From: Fidelibacterota bacterium
GTDB lineage: Bacteria > Fidelibacterota > UBA8477 > JABMPR01
DNA length: 64,000 bases
NCBI GenBank assembly: GCA_018673925.1
Contig: JABHBL010000057.1
Span: 164,978 to 228,977 of the forward strand
Direction: 5' to 3'
The translations under genes were made by a program, and so were the position numbers. The notes under the pieces are model-generated. The model worked only from the letters and a program-made list of their open reading frames with translations, was not told the origin of the DNA and searched no databases. Shown piece after piece: positions 53,493-62,611 of the stretch. Each line of letters starts with the position of its first letter. Position 1 is the first letter of the stretch.

Positions 53493-54268
53493 ATCTGGTA
53501 AACAAGGAATATCACAAGCGTGCTAGAATCCTCCTGGAAAACTGGCACGACAGCGGGGTTTTCTCCACTGGATTTGATGTTCCAGCAGTTGAAATGCTGG
53601 CCGGCATAGTGGAGCTCAACCTCCACGCAGCAGACGCCTCCATTTCTGAAGTCAATAAATTGTGTAAGGCAGCCCGAGAATTTTCCTTAGCTGGTATTAG
53701 CGTGAACCCCGCCCATGTTGAGCGCTGTGTTCAAATGCTGGGTGAGGAAATCTCCATAGGAACGGTTATTGGATTCCCTCTCGGTGCCAATCATATCAAG
53801 ATCAAAGTGGCCGAAACTGAGCTGGCTGTCAAACATGGTGCCGGGTGTCTGAGCATGGTCCTCAATATTGGATTACTCAAAACCTCAAACTTCCAGGAGG
53901 TGTTTGAAGAACTGCGTGCCGTACGTCATGCCTGTCCAGAAGCGGATTTAACTATCATTCTGGAAACGGCCTTGCTTGAGCCCCTACAGATTATTATTGC
54001 CTGTATGCTCTCTCGTGAAGCAGGGGCAGATGCTGTCATGACCTCAACCGGTTTTAGCAGTATGGGGGCAACCCCGGAAAATGTGTCGCTCATGCGTTCT
54101 GTCCTGGGTGATGACCTGGATATCGTGGCTTCAGGAGGAGTCAAGGATCACGAAGACATCATCAATCTAATCAAGGTTGGTGCCACACGCTTGAGTCTGA
54201 CCTATTCGAGCTCAGATGAATCCCTGTATGGGCTAATCAAACATTCTGACCGACTAGTCGATGACTAA
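53489..54268 (+). CDS. DeoC-like aldolase fold lacking catalytic residues
   Basis: 259 residues, clearly a deoxyribose-phosphate aldolase homologue (GTVIGFPLGANHIKIKVAE, TSTGFSSMGATPENVSLMR, ASGGVKDHEDI). However, the three residues that define catalysis are all replaced: the Asp of the D-x-V-x-N-I-G strand is S122, the Schiff-base Lys (normally V-K-T-S-T-G) is M184, and the second Lys (normally V-K-A-S-G-G) is V213. The TIM barrel and phosphate-site glycines are intact. It therefore cannot work as a standard DERA and may be a binding protein or a different enzyme. It overlaps the LOG gene by eight bases. Confidence 0.85.
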   Translation: MNLVNKEYHKRARILLENWHDSGVFSTGFDVPAVEMLAGIVELNLHAADASISEVNKLCKAAREFSLAGISVNPAHVERCVQMLGEEISIGTVIGFPLGANHIKIKVAETELAVKHGAGCLSMVLNIGLLKTSNFQEVFEELRAVRHACPEADLTIILETALLEPLQIIIACMLSREAGADAVMTSTGFSSMGATPENVSLMRSVLGDDLDIVASGGVKDHEDIINLIKVGATRLSLTYSSSDESLYGLIKHSDRLVDD

Positions 54269-54872
54269 ACTCAAAAGAATTTGCGTTTTTTGCGGGTCAA
54301 GTCCTGGGTCACAACCTGACTATCTCCAGGCTGCTAAAAATCTTGGAGAGGCTCTGGTGGAACGGGGAATGGGACTGGTATATGGTGGCGCTAACGTGGG
54401 CACCATGGGTCAGATCGCCCAGACAGTACTCAGGCGTGGTGGTGAGGTGATTGGTGTGATGCCGGAAAGCCTGGTGAATAAAGAGGTCGCCTATAAGGAG
54501 TTGCAGGATTTGAGAGTGGTTCAAACCATGCATGAACGCAAAGCTCTGATGAATGAGTTGTCAGATGGCTTTGTCTCGTTACCTGGTGGGTTGGGTACCT
54601 TTGAAGAATTTTTCGAAGCGCTGGCCTGGGGACAATTAGGGATTCATACAAAACCATCCGGGGTTTTGAATGTCCGTAATTTTTATGGGCAGCTCCTGGA
54701 ATTTTTAGATCATGCCGTTGCAGAATCATTTATGCAAAGCGAACATCGGGATATGTTGCTGGTCCACGAGGATGCTTCGTCTTTATTAGATATGCTTGAG
54801 AATTATCAGGCACCAGCGATAGACAAAGCGGACTGGATTAAAGCGCGACATCAAGAGAATAGGTCGTTGTGA
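54261..54872 (+). CDS. LOG family nucleoside-5'-monophosphate phosphoribohydrolase
   Basis: 203 residues, cytoplasmic. Both LOG signatures are present: GGANVGTMG near residue 43, H91-E-R-K with L-M-N following, and P108-G-G-L-G-T-F-E-E116. LOG enzymes release a base (cytokinin in plants) from nucleoside monophosphates to give ribose 5-phosphate. In bacteria most act in nucleotide turnover. Lying between a DeoC-like gene and a sugar-isomerase-like gene it suggests a nucleotide or pentose salvage set. Confidence 0.9.
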   Translation: MTKLKRICVFCGSSPGSQPDYLQAAKNLGEALVERGMGLVYGGANVGTMGQIAQTVLRRGGEVIGVMPESLVNKEVAYKELQDLRVVQTMHERKALMNELSDGFVSLPGGLGTFEEFFEALAWGQLGIHTKPSGVLNVRNFYGQLLEFLDHAVAESFMQSEHRDMLLVHEDASSLLDMLENYQAPAIDKADWIKARHQENRSL

Positions 54873-54886
54873 TAAATGAGTGGGGA

Positions 54887-56140
54887 ATGGTTATGACACA
54901 GCAGTTTGGATTTATTTTTGTAAAATCATTATTTGTGCCTGAGGGGTCAGATTTTGAAACAAGCATGGCGAGCTATACCGATGCCTTGAAACAGCTTGGT
55001 GGCGAGGCGTGGTCGCCAGATAAGCTGGATGATACCAAGCCTCTCGTTTACTTCATGACCACTGGGGGAACAGAGCAGGAGCTTCTTAATATCCGAGAGC
55101 TACGTAGCCAAACGGTTAATGATGAACCTGCGCTGGTTGTAGCCCACCCCGCCCACAATTCCCTGCCAGCTTCCCTGGAAGTATTGGCTCGACTCCAACA
55201 AGAGGGCGCTCAGGGTCAGGTCCTATACCTGAACAGTTCAAGCGATAAACAAGGACTCCAAAAAATTCTCGATGTGCTCATTGATTTTCAGGTGTCTTCT
55301 GAATTAAAGCGAACGCGCCTTGGCTTGCTGGGCACTCCTTCTGACTGGCTGGTTGCCAGTAGTCCGGAGCATTCAATTTTAAAGGAGACCTGGGGACCGG
55401 AAATTATCCCCGTGTCCCTGGATGAGATCAACGGTTTGATTGGAGGTGTTTCTCCAGATACGATTCCTGCGGTCCGGGATCCCCTGGTTGAGAGCGCCAC
55501 GGAAATCAAGGAGCCCTCCCCAGCCGACCTGGATGATGTCGTCCGGGTTTATATCGCCTTGAAACAGGTTGTGGAAAAATACCGACTCGATGCACTGACG
55601 CTCCGTTGCTTTGATCTGGTCCTGGGCTTGAAAACCACAGGCTGCTTTGGTTTATCTCAGTTAACCGATGAAGGAATTATCGCAGGTTGTGAAGGAGATC
55701 TGGTAAGTACTGTAGGTCTGTTGTGGGTTAAAAAGCTAACGGGACAGACACCCTGGATGGCCAATCCAGCACAGCTGGACGAGGTCAACAACCAGATCGT
55801 ACTGGCTCACTGCACGATTCCAAGAGGGATTGTTAAAGACTATGGATTACGTTCCCATTTCGAATCAAATCTGGGTGTCGGTATACAGGGGACACTTCCA
55901 AATGGACCGGTGACGCTACTGCGCATAGGTGGTAAAAACATGAAATTACTCTGGTTGGCTGAAGGTGATATCACTCAATCGGGAAAGGCCGAAGATCTGT
56001 GCCGAACACAGGCTGAGATAAAACTCAGCGAAGGTCAAATCAGCGATTTGTTGGAAACACCCCTGGGAAATCATCTCGTTATGGTCCAGGGGCATCACCT
56101 CAACCGCCTGCAGGGGTGGTGGAAACAAATGATTGCCTGA
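54887..56140 (+). CDS. L-fucose/L-arabinose isomerase-like protein
   Basis: About 417 residues; start could also be ATG 54893 or GTG 54869. No signal peptide. The N-terminal half has Rossmann-like strands (LVYFMTTGGTEQELL, RLGLLGTPSDWLVASSPE). The C-terminal half resembles the FucI/AraA barrel: LRCFDLVLGLKTTGCFGLSQL, then DEGIIAGCEGDLVSTVG with the metal Glu, and VLAHCTIPRG with the His. Such proteins usually interconvert a ketose and an aldose with Mn. The substrate cannot be read from sequence. It follows LOG directly. Confidence 0.65.
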   Translation: MVMTQQFGFIFVKSLFVPEGSDFETSMASYTDALKQLGGEAWSPDKLDDTKPLVYFMTTGGTEQELLNIRELRSQTVNDEPALVVAHPAHNSLPASLEVLARLQQEGAQGQVLYLNSSSDKQGLQKILDVLIDFQVSSELKRTRLGLLGTPSDWLVASSPEHSILKETWGPEIIPVSLDEINGLIGGVSPDTIPAVRDPLVESATEIKEPSPADLDDVVRVYIALKQVVEKYRLDALTLRCFDLVLGLKTTGCFGLSQLTDEGIIAGCEGDLVSTVGLLWVKKLTGQTPWMANPAQLDEVNNQIVLAHCTIPRGIVKDYGLRSHFESNLGVGIQGTLPNGPVTLLRIGGKNMKLLWLAEGDITQSGKAEDLCRTQAEIKLSEGQISDLLETPLGNHLVMVQGHHLNRLQGWWKQMIA

Positions 56141-56187
56141 GGGCAAAGTTCTAAGTAAGATTGTAAATTCGGGGGCGAGGAGACTTT

Positions 56188-57594
56188 ATGGATAACACCA
56201 TTACACTGCCAGCCTGGGTATTTATTATCCTTGTCCTTTTTGCTGGCGTTATGGTTCTGGATCGCATGCTCATGCCCAGTCTTCGCTGGTATCTCCGCCG
56301 GCGAGTAAAAAAAGTCATGGATGAAGTCAGCTCCAGGCTGGATATCGCCATCCGACCCTTTCAGCTCACCCGTAGACAGGGACTTATCGATCAGCTCGTT
56401 TTTGATGATCAGGTAATAGAGGCGGTTAAGACTTATGCTGTCGAGAATGACATGCCGAAAACGGTAGCCCAGGAAAAAGCCAAGCGCTATGCCCACGAGA
56501 TTGTCCCAGCCTTCAATGCCTATATCTATTTCCGCCTGGGATACTGGTTGGCCCGAAATATTGCCAGACTCATTTATAGGGTTCGTGTCGGATTTTACGA
56601 TGCAAAAGAACTCAAAAACATTCCTGAAGATGCCTCTGTTGTGTTTGTTATGAATCATCGCAGCAATATGGATTATGTGCTGGTTTCCTTTCTGGTGGCT
56701 GAAAAGACAGCCCTGTCTTATGCCATCGGGGAGTGGGCTCGGATCTGGCCACTGCAAACCCTGCTGAAAGCAATGGGTGGCTTTTTTGTGAGAAGAAATT
56801 CCAAAAACCCCCTCTATAGAAAAGTCCTGGAACGCTATGTCCATCTCTCTACCCGTGCAGGAGTATGTCAGGCGGTCTTCCCTGAAGGAGGCTTAACTAA
56901 ATCAGGAGCTTTACTGGAACCAAAACTAGGATTTATGGACTACATGCTCAGGGAATTCCACCCTGAATTTGATAAGGATGTTGTCTTTGTCCCGGTGGGT
57001 ATCAATTATGATCGTGTTGTGGAAGATCGCTCGCTTATCAGAAGACTGGATCCCAATGCGAAACGTCGCAACCAATGGTATGTCATAAAAACTACCCTGG
57101 CCTTCGCCACCAAGATGTTGCTCCTCTCAAGAAAATTACGCTGGCGTCGTTTTGGTTATGCCAGTGTCAATTTTGGTCGCCCGATTTCCGTTAAACAATA
57201 TTGTGAGGCCAACGAAGTCAAGTTTGACGAAGCCGACTCAACCCATCGTTTTGAGCAGGTAAAAAAATTAGCCGATACCATCATGGGGCACATCGCTGCT
57301 GTGATTCCCATTTTACCCATTGCTCTGATTTCAGAGGTTTTGCTGGAAAATAAGAATATCTGGAAAAGTGAATTGGATCTAAAATCCCAAGCTCTGCAAA
57401 AGATCGAGCTTCTGAGGAAAAAGGGTGCTCCCATAGATATTTCATCTGGCGCCAGCGAAGGTGTTTTAAACAATGCCTTAACCATGCTTGTGGGTAGAAG
57501 ACTGGTGGATGTTGAAGAAAATCTGATTCGCCCCAAGGAAGAAGCTTTGGTTCTCCTGGAATACTACGCCAATTCAATTAAGCAGTGGAAGTAA
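56188..57594 (+). CDS. Glycerol-3-phosphate/lysophospholipid acyltransferase (PlsB-like)
   Basis: 468 residues with an N-terminal membrane anchor (about 9-26). Acyltransferase motifs I-III are in order: N156-H157-R-S-N-M-D162 (H-x4-D), GGFFVRRNSKNPLYRKV, and FPEGGLTKSG, then VFVPVGINYDR. This matches the GPAT/DHAPAT family and not PlsC, which has the shorter FPEGTRS. It is much shorter than E. coli PlsB (about 800). It likely makes the first acylation of glycerol phosphate (or of dihydroxyacetone phosphate, the entry to ether lipids, which would connect it to the CarF-like gene). Confidence 0.82.
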   Translation: MDNTITLPAWVFIILVLFAGVMVLDRMLMPSLRWYLRRRVKKVMDEVSSRLDIAIRPFQLTRRQGLIDQLVFDDQVIEAVKTYAVENDMPKTVAQEKAKRYAHEIVPAFNAYIYFRLGYWLARNIARLIYRVRVGFYDAKELKNIPEDASVVFVMNHRSNMDYVLVSFLVAEKTALSYAIGEWARIWPLQTLLKAMGGFFVRRNSKNPLYRKVLERYVHLSTRAGVCQAVFPEGGLTKSGALLEPKLGFMDYMLREFHPEFDKDVVFVPVGINYDRVVEDRSLIRRLDPNAKRRNQWYVIKTTLAFATKMLLLSRKLRWRRFGYASVNFGRPISVKQYCEANEVKFDEADSTHRFEQVKKLADTIMGHIAAVIPILPIALISEVLLENKNIWKSELDLKSQALQKIELLRKKGAPIDISSGASEGVLNNALTMLVGRRLVDVEENLIRPKEEALVLLEYYANSIKQWK

Positions 57595-57659
57595 ATGAAC
57601 AGTCTTATCCTTGTTGCATCATGATTAATTCTTGATATTGGATGCCCATGAGAGACCCG

Positions 57660-59021
57660 ATGTTCATCAGCGCCCTGGATCTTTTCAAAATCGGAATTGG
57701 TCCTTCCAGCTCACATACCGTGGGTCCTATGCTGGCAGCCAGAACCTTTTTAGAAAAAATCCTTTCATTAGAATTTCAAGAAAAATCAAGAGTTCGATGC
57801 ACTTTGAAGGGCTCCCTGGCTTATACGGGAAAAGGTCACGCCACCGATCGAGCCGTCATGCTGGGTCTTCACGATTATTCACCACAGGACCTCACTGGTC
57901 TTGATGTAGATAATCTCGTATATGAGATTAATACTAAAACCCATCTCACCTCTTTGGAGTCCTGTCGCTTTGATTCTACGGCTGACATAATCTTTGATCG
58001 CCAGGACACCCTGCCTCAACATCCTAATGGGATGGTCTTTGAATTATTGGGTGATGGGGGGGAGACCCTCCTTACCGAAACCTATTTTTCTATCGGTGGT
58101 GGTTTTATCAGAGATTTGAATGATATCGATAACCTGGTAGCCCCGCTGCAGATGGAGTCAGCCCTGGTCTGTCCCTTTTCTTTTGGATCAGGTCACAATA
58201 TGCTGAAGATGAGTAACGATAGCGGGAAATCAATCGCCTCAATGAAGCGTATTAATGAGCTGGAATATCTTTCAAAAAAAGACCTCGATGATGGTCTTGA
58301 TAATATTTGGAAGACCATGCTATCCTGTGTGGAAAATGGCCTCAAAACCGAAGGTGCCCTACCAGGCAGTCTCAACCTTTCACGCCGAGCAAAGAAGCTC
58401 CATGATCAGCTCCTGGAAAATCCAGAAGACGCCAATGTCACTGACTGGCTATGTGCCTATGCCATGGCTGTCAGTGAAGAGAATGCTGCTGGGCATATGG
58501 TGGTGACTGCACCCACCAATGGGGCCGCCGGCGTTATCCCGGCTATTTTGTATTATCTTGTGGTTCATCAGGGCGGTACACATGAGCAGATCAGAGAGTT
58601 TTTGCTGGTGGCCAGTGCCATTGGCGGTATCATCAAAATGCGATCTTCCATCTCTGGAGCTGAAGTCGGGTGTCAGGGTGAAGTGGGCTCAGCCTCATCC
58701 ATGGCGGCGGCAGGATTGTGTGCAGTCCGAGGTGGCACTACGACACAGATTGAAAATGCTGCTGAAATTGCTTTGGAACACCATCTGGGAATGACTTGCG
58801 ACCCCGTCCACGGATTGGTACAGGTACCCTGTGTGGAGCGTAATGGATTTGGTGCAATTAAGGCTTATACGGCTGCCTCATTGGCCAAACGAGGAACTGG
58901 ACAACATTTTATGTCCCTGGATAACTGTCTTGCAGCTATGAAGCAGACTGGTCTGGAAATGTCAGAAAAGTTCAAAGAGACCTCTTTGGGAGGCCTGGCT
59001 GTAAGCAATACGGAATGTTAG
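57660..59021 (+). CDS. sdaA: L-serine ammonia-lyase, single-chain iron-sulfur type
   Basis: Converts L-serine to pyruvate and ammonia with a 4Fe-4S cluster. About 453 residues, close to E. coli Sda[14 protein letters not shown] at the N-terminus, [16 protein letters not shown] in the middle, and the three cluster cysteines in [21 protein letters not shown] and QVPCVERNG. The ATG at 57660 has GAGAG upstream and gives [12 protein letters not shown], aligning with the E. coli start; ATG 57642 is an alternative. The selenoprotein candidate follows nine bases later; note that serine is the precursor of selenocysteine on its tRNA. Confidence 0.93.
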   Translation: MFISALDLFKIGIGPSSSHTVGPMLAARTFLEKILSLEFQEKSRVRCTLKGSLAYTGKGHATDRAVMLGLHDYSPQDLTGLDVDNLVYEINTKTHLTSLESCRFDSTADIIFDRQDTLPQHPNGMVFELLGDGGETLLTETYFSIGGGFIRDLNDIDNLVAPLQMESALVCPFSFGSGHNMLKMSNDSGKSIASMKRINELEYLSKKDLDDGLDNIWKTMLSCVENGLKTEGALPGSLNLSRRAKKLHDQLLENPEDANVTDWLCAYAMAVSEENAAGHMVVTAPTNGAAGVIPAILYYLVVHQGGTHEQIREFLLVASAIGGIIKMRSSISGAEVGCQGEVGSASSMAAAGLCAVRGGTTTQIENAAEIALEHHLGMTCDPVHGLVQVPCVERNGFGAIKAYTAASLAKRGTGQHFMSLDNCLAAMKQTGLEMSEKFKETSLGGLAVSNTEC

Positions 59022-59030
59022 CTGGAGTGG

Positions 59031-59351
59031 ATGTTGAGCATGTCAGTTAAGGTTCAAGTGCTGTATTCAGAGGGTTGTTTGCGAACACCTCTTACTATTG
59101 AGCGAGTTCAAGAGGTTTCTCAAAAAATAGGGATACTAATTGATTTGGCAACGATACAAATCAATACTTATGATGAAATCATGGAATGGAATTTTATTGG
59201 GAGTCCCACCGTGCGGGTCAATGGTGTCGATATAGACCCCTCGGCCAGGGGAGAGTCATTCGGTGGCTTCACCTGACGCAGTTATGGGGCATCGGGTATG
59301 CCCTCGGAACAGATGGTTATAGATGCATTGGAAAGGACCAAAAATGATTAA
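59031..59351 (+). CDS. Probable selenoprotein, thioredoxin-like fold (TGA at 59274 read as Sec)
   Basis: A standard reading stops at TGA 59274-59276 after 81 residues, but the same frame continues with R-S-Y-G-A-S-G-M-P-S-E-Q and ends at TAA 59349-59351. Small thioredoxin-like/MerB-related proteins that I recall share VLYxEGC at the start, FxGSPTxRVxGxDxxP in the middle and G-x-x-C-R-x-Y near the end; here the middle is FIGSPTVRVNGVDIDP and the end is G-F-T-TGA-R-S-Y, so TGA replaces the conserved Cys. A hairpin GGGCAT/ATGCCC with loop CGGGT starts 11 bases after the TGA. The extended frame overlaps the next gene's ATG (59344), as in coupled genes. C16 and U82 would be the redox residues. Confidence 0.75.
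59274..59303 (+). promoter_or_regulatory. SECIS-like element
   Basis: TGA, 10 bases, then a six-pair stem GGGCAT (59287-59292) and ATGCCC (59298-59303) around the loop CGGGT, extended by one G-T pair. The loop begins 17 bases after the TGA, has G in its first two positions and contains GGU, consistent with what is known of bacterial SECIS hairpins recognised by SelB. Confidence 0.6.
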
Positions 59352-60030
59352 GAAACTATTGATAATCGCGATCTTCATGGCAGTCAATCCAGCAGCAATA
59401 CCTGAAGCAGCAGCTCAAACCACTATTCCCCTCAATTCATTAGACCAGGTTGAGCTTGTAAATGTTGATGCAGAAATACTCACATATAAAAGCAAGACCG
59501 CCCTGCAAGTCAAGGCTGCCAGCGGCGCTGAAAAGCTTGAAACACTGGTTTTGATACCTGAGATATCATTTAAGAATGGTGTCATAGAGATAGAGGTATC
59601 TGGTGAGCCGGCACCTGGCGCCATCGCTCAGGCCAGGGGTTTTGTGGGACTCGCTTTTCGAGTTCACAAGGGAGATGACTATGAATATGATTGCTTTTAT
59701 CTCCGCCCAACAAACGCACGGGCTGAAAATCAGATTCAACGCAATCATTCCCTCCAGTATATTTCACATCCAGAATTTCCATGGTATCGACTGAGGAAAG
59801 AAACACCAGAAAAATATGAGTCATATGTGGACATGCTCCCAGGTGAATGGATCAAACTCAAAATCGAGGTGTCTGGAGCCACTGCAAAGTTCTATGTAGC
59901 TGGTGCGACACAACCCAATCTTATCGTGAATGATTTGAAAAGAGGTGCGTCTGAGGGTGGTATCGCACTTTGGATGCATTCATCCACACTGGCGCATTAC
60001 AGAAATTTGGTTGTTTACCCGGAACCATAA
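59344..60030 (+). CDS. Exported lectin-like (DUF1080/LamG-type) protein
   Basis: 228 residues from ATG 59344 (AAAGGA 5 bases upstream; the longer frame from 59323 has no site). Signal peptide ends EAAAQ. The mature part is one beta-sandwich like the concanavalin A/3-keto-disaccharide hydrolase fold: NGVIEIEVSGEPAPG, GFVGLAFRVHKGDDYEYDCFYLRPTN, GEWIKLKIEVSGATAKFYV, GGIALWMHSSTLAHYRNLVV. Similar in style to the repeats of the gene at 40535. Probably binds or cleaves a carbohydrate outside the cytoplasm. Confidence 0.75.
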   Translation: MIKKLLIIAIFMAVNPAAIPEAAAQTTIPLNSLDQVELVNVDAEILTYKSKTALQVKAASGAEKLETLVLIPEISFKNGVIEIEVSGEPAPGAIAQARGFVGLAFRVHKGDDYEYDCFYLRPTNARAENQIQRNHSLQYISHPEFPWYRLRKETPEKYESYVDMLPGEWIKLKIEVSGATAKFYVAGATQPNLIVNDLKRGASEGGIALWMHSSTLAHYRNLVVYPEP

Positions 60031-60046
60031 GGAGAAACTGCCCTTT

Positions 60047-60907
60047 ATGAAAGGGATTCAAAATGTACTGATTGTTAGTCTTGGGCTAATGCTTGTAAGC
60101 TGTTCCCCTAATACCCCTTTGGAAACCAGCCTCACTGCTATGACCTTCAATATTCGCCTCAATCTTCCATCGGATGGTGATAATGCCTGGCCCAATCGTA
60201 AAGAGATGGCCGCTAGCATGATTAGGTATAATGCCCCTGATATATTTGGTGTTCAGGAAGCCTTCCTGGGTCAGGTGAATGATCTGGCACAACGACTCCC
60301 CGGGTACAATTGGATTGGTGTAGGCCGCGATGATGGAAAACAGGCTGGTGAGTATATGGCCATCTTCTACTTAAAGGGACGTCTTGAGTTGTTGCGAGAG
60401 GATACCTTCTGGCTCAATGAGCACCCCGAGTCACCCGGCCTTGGCTGGGATGCAGCCTATAATCGAGTGGTGACGTGGGGTCAGTTTAAAGACCTCAAAA
60501 CAGGAGAGAGCTTCTATCATTTTAACACGCATTTTGATAATCGAGGTGAAGTGGCTCGCCAAGAAAGCGCCAGGCTGCTTCTCAGTAAAATCCAGACCAT
60601 TGCTGGAGCTGTTCCTTTTATTCTAACAGGTGATTTCAACACACATCCTGATTCTGAACCTTATAGAATACTCACGGCTTCAGACTTATTGATAGACACC
60701 AAAACAATTTCTCAAACACCCCATCATGGTCCCAGTAGAACCATGAATAATTTCGATTTGGAGAGCTTGAAAACCACGGAACCACCCATCGACTATATCT
60801 TTGTAAGCAATCAATTCGGCATTCTCAAACATGCCACCTTATCTGATACTTTCGATGGCTTTTTCCCGTCTGATCACATGCCGGTGATCAGTTTACTCAA
60901 ATATTAA
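60047..60907 (+). CDS. Endonuclease/exonuclease/phosphatase family lipoprotein
   Basis: 286 residues from ATG 60047. Lipobox LVSC with Cys19. Metal and catalytic motifs of the EEP fold: MTFNIRL, DIFGVQEAF, FNTHFDNRGEVAR, LTGDFNTHPDSEPY, PIDYIFVS and SDHMPVIS. Such exported enzymes often hydrolyse phosphodiesters or phosphatidylinositol-like substrates; the true substrate is not evident. AGGAG lies 12 bases before the ATG. It overlaps no neighbour and is followed nine bases later by the TIM-barrel gene. Confidence 0.88.
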   Translation: MKGIQNVLIVSLGLMLVSCSPNTPLETSLTAMTFNIRLNLPSDGDNAWPNRKEMAASMIRYNAPDIFGVQEAFLGQVNDLAQRLPGYNWIGVGRDDGKQAGEYMAIFYLKGRLELLREDTFWLNEHPESPGLGWDAAYNRVVTWGQFKDLKTGESFYHFNTHFDNRGEVARQESARLLLSKIQTIAGAVPFILTGDFNTHPDSEPYRILTASDLLIDTKTISQTPHHGPSRTMNNFDLESLKTTEPPIDYIFVSNQFGILKHATLSDTFDGFFPSDHMPVISLLKY

Positions 60908-60916
60908 AGGGCCGAT

Positions 60917-61891
60917 GTGAAAAATAAAATTAATAGACGGACTTTTTTAAAAGCTACAGCTCTTGCTGCGCCAGGTGTGATACTGTCAGGCTGTATCAAA
61001 CCAGTTTTTGATACAGAACCAAGATTGAAAATATCATTGGCCGAATGGTCCCTGCATCGTTCTATTTTTGGATCAGGTCTAGATAAAAATAATTGGGGAT
61101 CTTGGGAGCAAGCGCTTCAGAGCAACCCTCGGTCTGTGCTTCAAGGCAGTCTGGATCATCTAGATTTTGCAAGAACAGCTCGTCAGGTTTATGGTATTAA
61201 TGCAGTGGAATATGTAAATGTATTTTTCTATGACCGGGCAACAGATAAAAAGTATTTGAAGGAGATGAAGACTCGCGCTGATGGAGAAGGTGTTCAAAGC
61301 CTTCTTATAATGTGTGACCATGAGGGCGCTCTGGGTGACCCGGATTCCCAATTAAGAAAAACTGCCATTGAAAACCACTATAAGTGGATAGAAGCAGCAA
61401 AATATTTGGGGTGTCATTCTATTCGAGTCAATGCGTGGAGTGTCGGTAGTTACAACGAACAGCAAAAGCTTGTGGCCGATGGTCTTAACCACTTGGCCGA
61501 ATATGCCCAGAGATTCAAAATAAATGTTATTGTTGAAAATCATGGGGGCTTGACCAGTAATGGGAAGTGGTTGGCTGGTGTCATGCAGCAAACCAGCTAC
61601 CCCAATCTGGGGACCCTCCCTGATTTTGGAAATTTTTATGTGAGTGAAACAGAGCTATATGATACTTATACTGGTGTGGCTGAGTTGATGCCCTTTGCAA
61701 AAGGAGTTAGTGCAAAAACAATTGAATTTGACCCCTTGGGAAACGAGACATCTCTTGACTATAAACGCTTGATCAAAATAGTTCTGGATTCAGGCTATCG
61801 TAGTTACATCGGGATTGAATATGAGGGGGAGACACTCACCGAACATGAGGGGATCTTAGCTACAAAAAGCCTTTTAGAGGCAATTTTATAG
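60917..61891 (+). CDS. Exported sugar phosphate isomerase/epimerase-like TIM barrel
   Basis: 324 residues with GTG start. A Tat signal (N-R7-R8-T-F-L-K) and then LSGC with Cys26 suggest a Tat-exported lipoprotein. The rest is a xylose isomerase-like TIM barrel: SLAEWSLHRSIF, AVEYVNVFF, LIMCDHEGALGDPD, SIRVNAWS, INVIVENHGGLTSNG with the metal Glu, LPDFGNF, SYIGIEYEGE. Tat export fits a folded metal enzyme. With the lectin-like and EEP genes it forms a small exported carbohydrate set. Substrate unknown. Confidence 0.85.
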   Translation: MKNKINRRTFLKATALAAPGVILSGCIKPVFDTEPRLKISLAEWSLHRSIFGSGLDKNNWGSWEQALQSNPRSVLQGSLDHLDFARTARQVYGINAVEYVNVFFYDRATDKKYLKEMKTRADGEGVQSLLIMCDHEGALGDPDSQLRKTAIENHYKWIEAAKYLGCHSIRVNAWSVGSYNEQQKLVADGLNHLAEYAQRFKINVIVENHGGLTSNGKWLAGVMQQTSYPNLGTLPDFGNFYVSETELYDTYTGVAELMPFAKGVSAKTIEFDPLGNETSLDYKRLIKIVLDSGYRSYIGIEYEGETLTEHEGILATKSLLEAIL

Positions 61892-61960
61892 ACAGAGATA
61901 TTAAACAAATGATAATTCGTAAACTTTAGATGCAGGCGAGTGCTTGTTAAAGGTAATATC

Positions 61961-62611
61961 ATGACCCAAAAAAATATGATGATGGCTTCGGTTGTTACAC
62001 TTACAGTCTTGGTTGGCACCAGCGATGCCCAAACTTCTAACTACAACCCCATGCTAAATGCACAGGAGAAGCAGAGCATCGACGCTGGTGACATTATTAT
62101 GCGTGAACTCGACACAAAACAAGACAAAGGACAAACCATCGAGACCATCGGTCTGATAAATGCTCCTGGTGATAGTCTGGTTCTGTTGTTAACTGATTAT
62201 GAGGGCTATCCAGAGTTTATGTCCGCAGTAGATGATATAGAGGTCGTGGACACAACTGGGGCTGAATCCACTATAAATTACATCCTTAAACCTATGTTGG
62301 GGCTGATCAAAAAATACCGAATTAAAATTGCACCGATAAAACTTGATGATAAGGTTTGGAAAATTGAATGGCATATGGTGGTTTGGCCTGGATTGACCCC
62401 CATGGAAACCATTGGTGACACCCAAGGCTATTGGCTCATCATTGAACAGTCAGAGAATCGGTCATTGGTTCAATACTATGTTTACTCTGATCCAAGTCCA
62501 GTACCTTTTGGTCTAGGTGGGATTGTCGATGCGCTCGGTAGAGCCAGTATTGAAGATGTCTTTAATGAGACTCGGACTGAGGCGGTAAGAATGATGGGCA
62601 GCCAAGAATAG
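61961..62611 (+). CDS. Exported SRPBCC (START-like) protein
   Basis: 216 residues from ATG 61961 (AAAGGT 6 bases upstream). Signal peptide ends GTSDAQ. The domain has the COQ10/polyketide-cyclase look: a DSLVLLLTDYEGYPEFMSAVDDIEVVD opening read over residues 65-95, IEWHMVVWPGLTPMETIGDTQGYW, and a C-terminal helix ASIEDVFNETRTEAVRMM. A periplasmic hydrophobic-ligand or lipid-binding protein is likely. Role unknown. Confidence 0.75.
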   Translation: MTQKNMMMASVVTLTVLVGTSDAQTSNYNPMLNAQEKQSIDAGDIIMRELDTKQDKGQTIETIGLINAPGDSLVLLLTDYEGYPEFMSAVDDIEVVDTTGAESTINYILKPMLGLIKKYRIKIAPIKLDDKVWKIEWHMVVWPGLTPMETIGDTQGYWLIIEQSENRSLVQYYVYSDPSPVPFGLGGIVDALGRASIEDVFNETRTEAVRMMGSQE

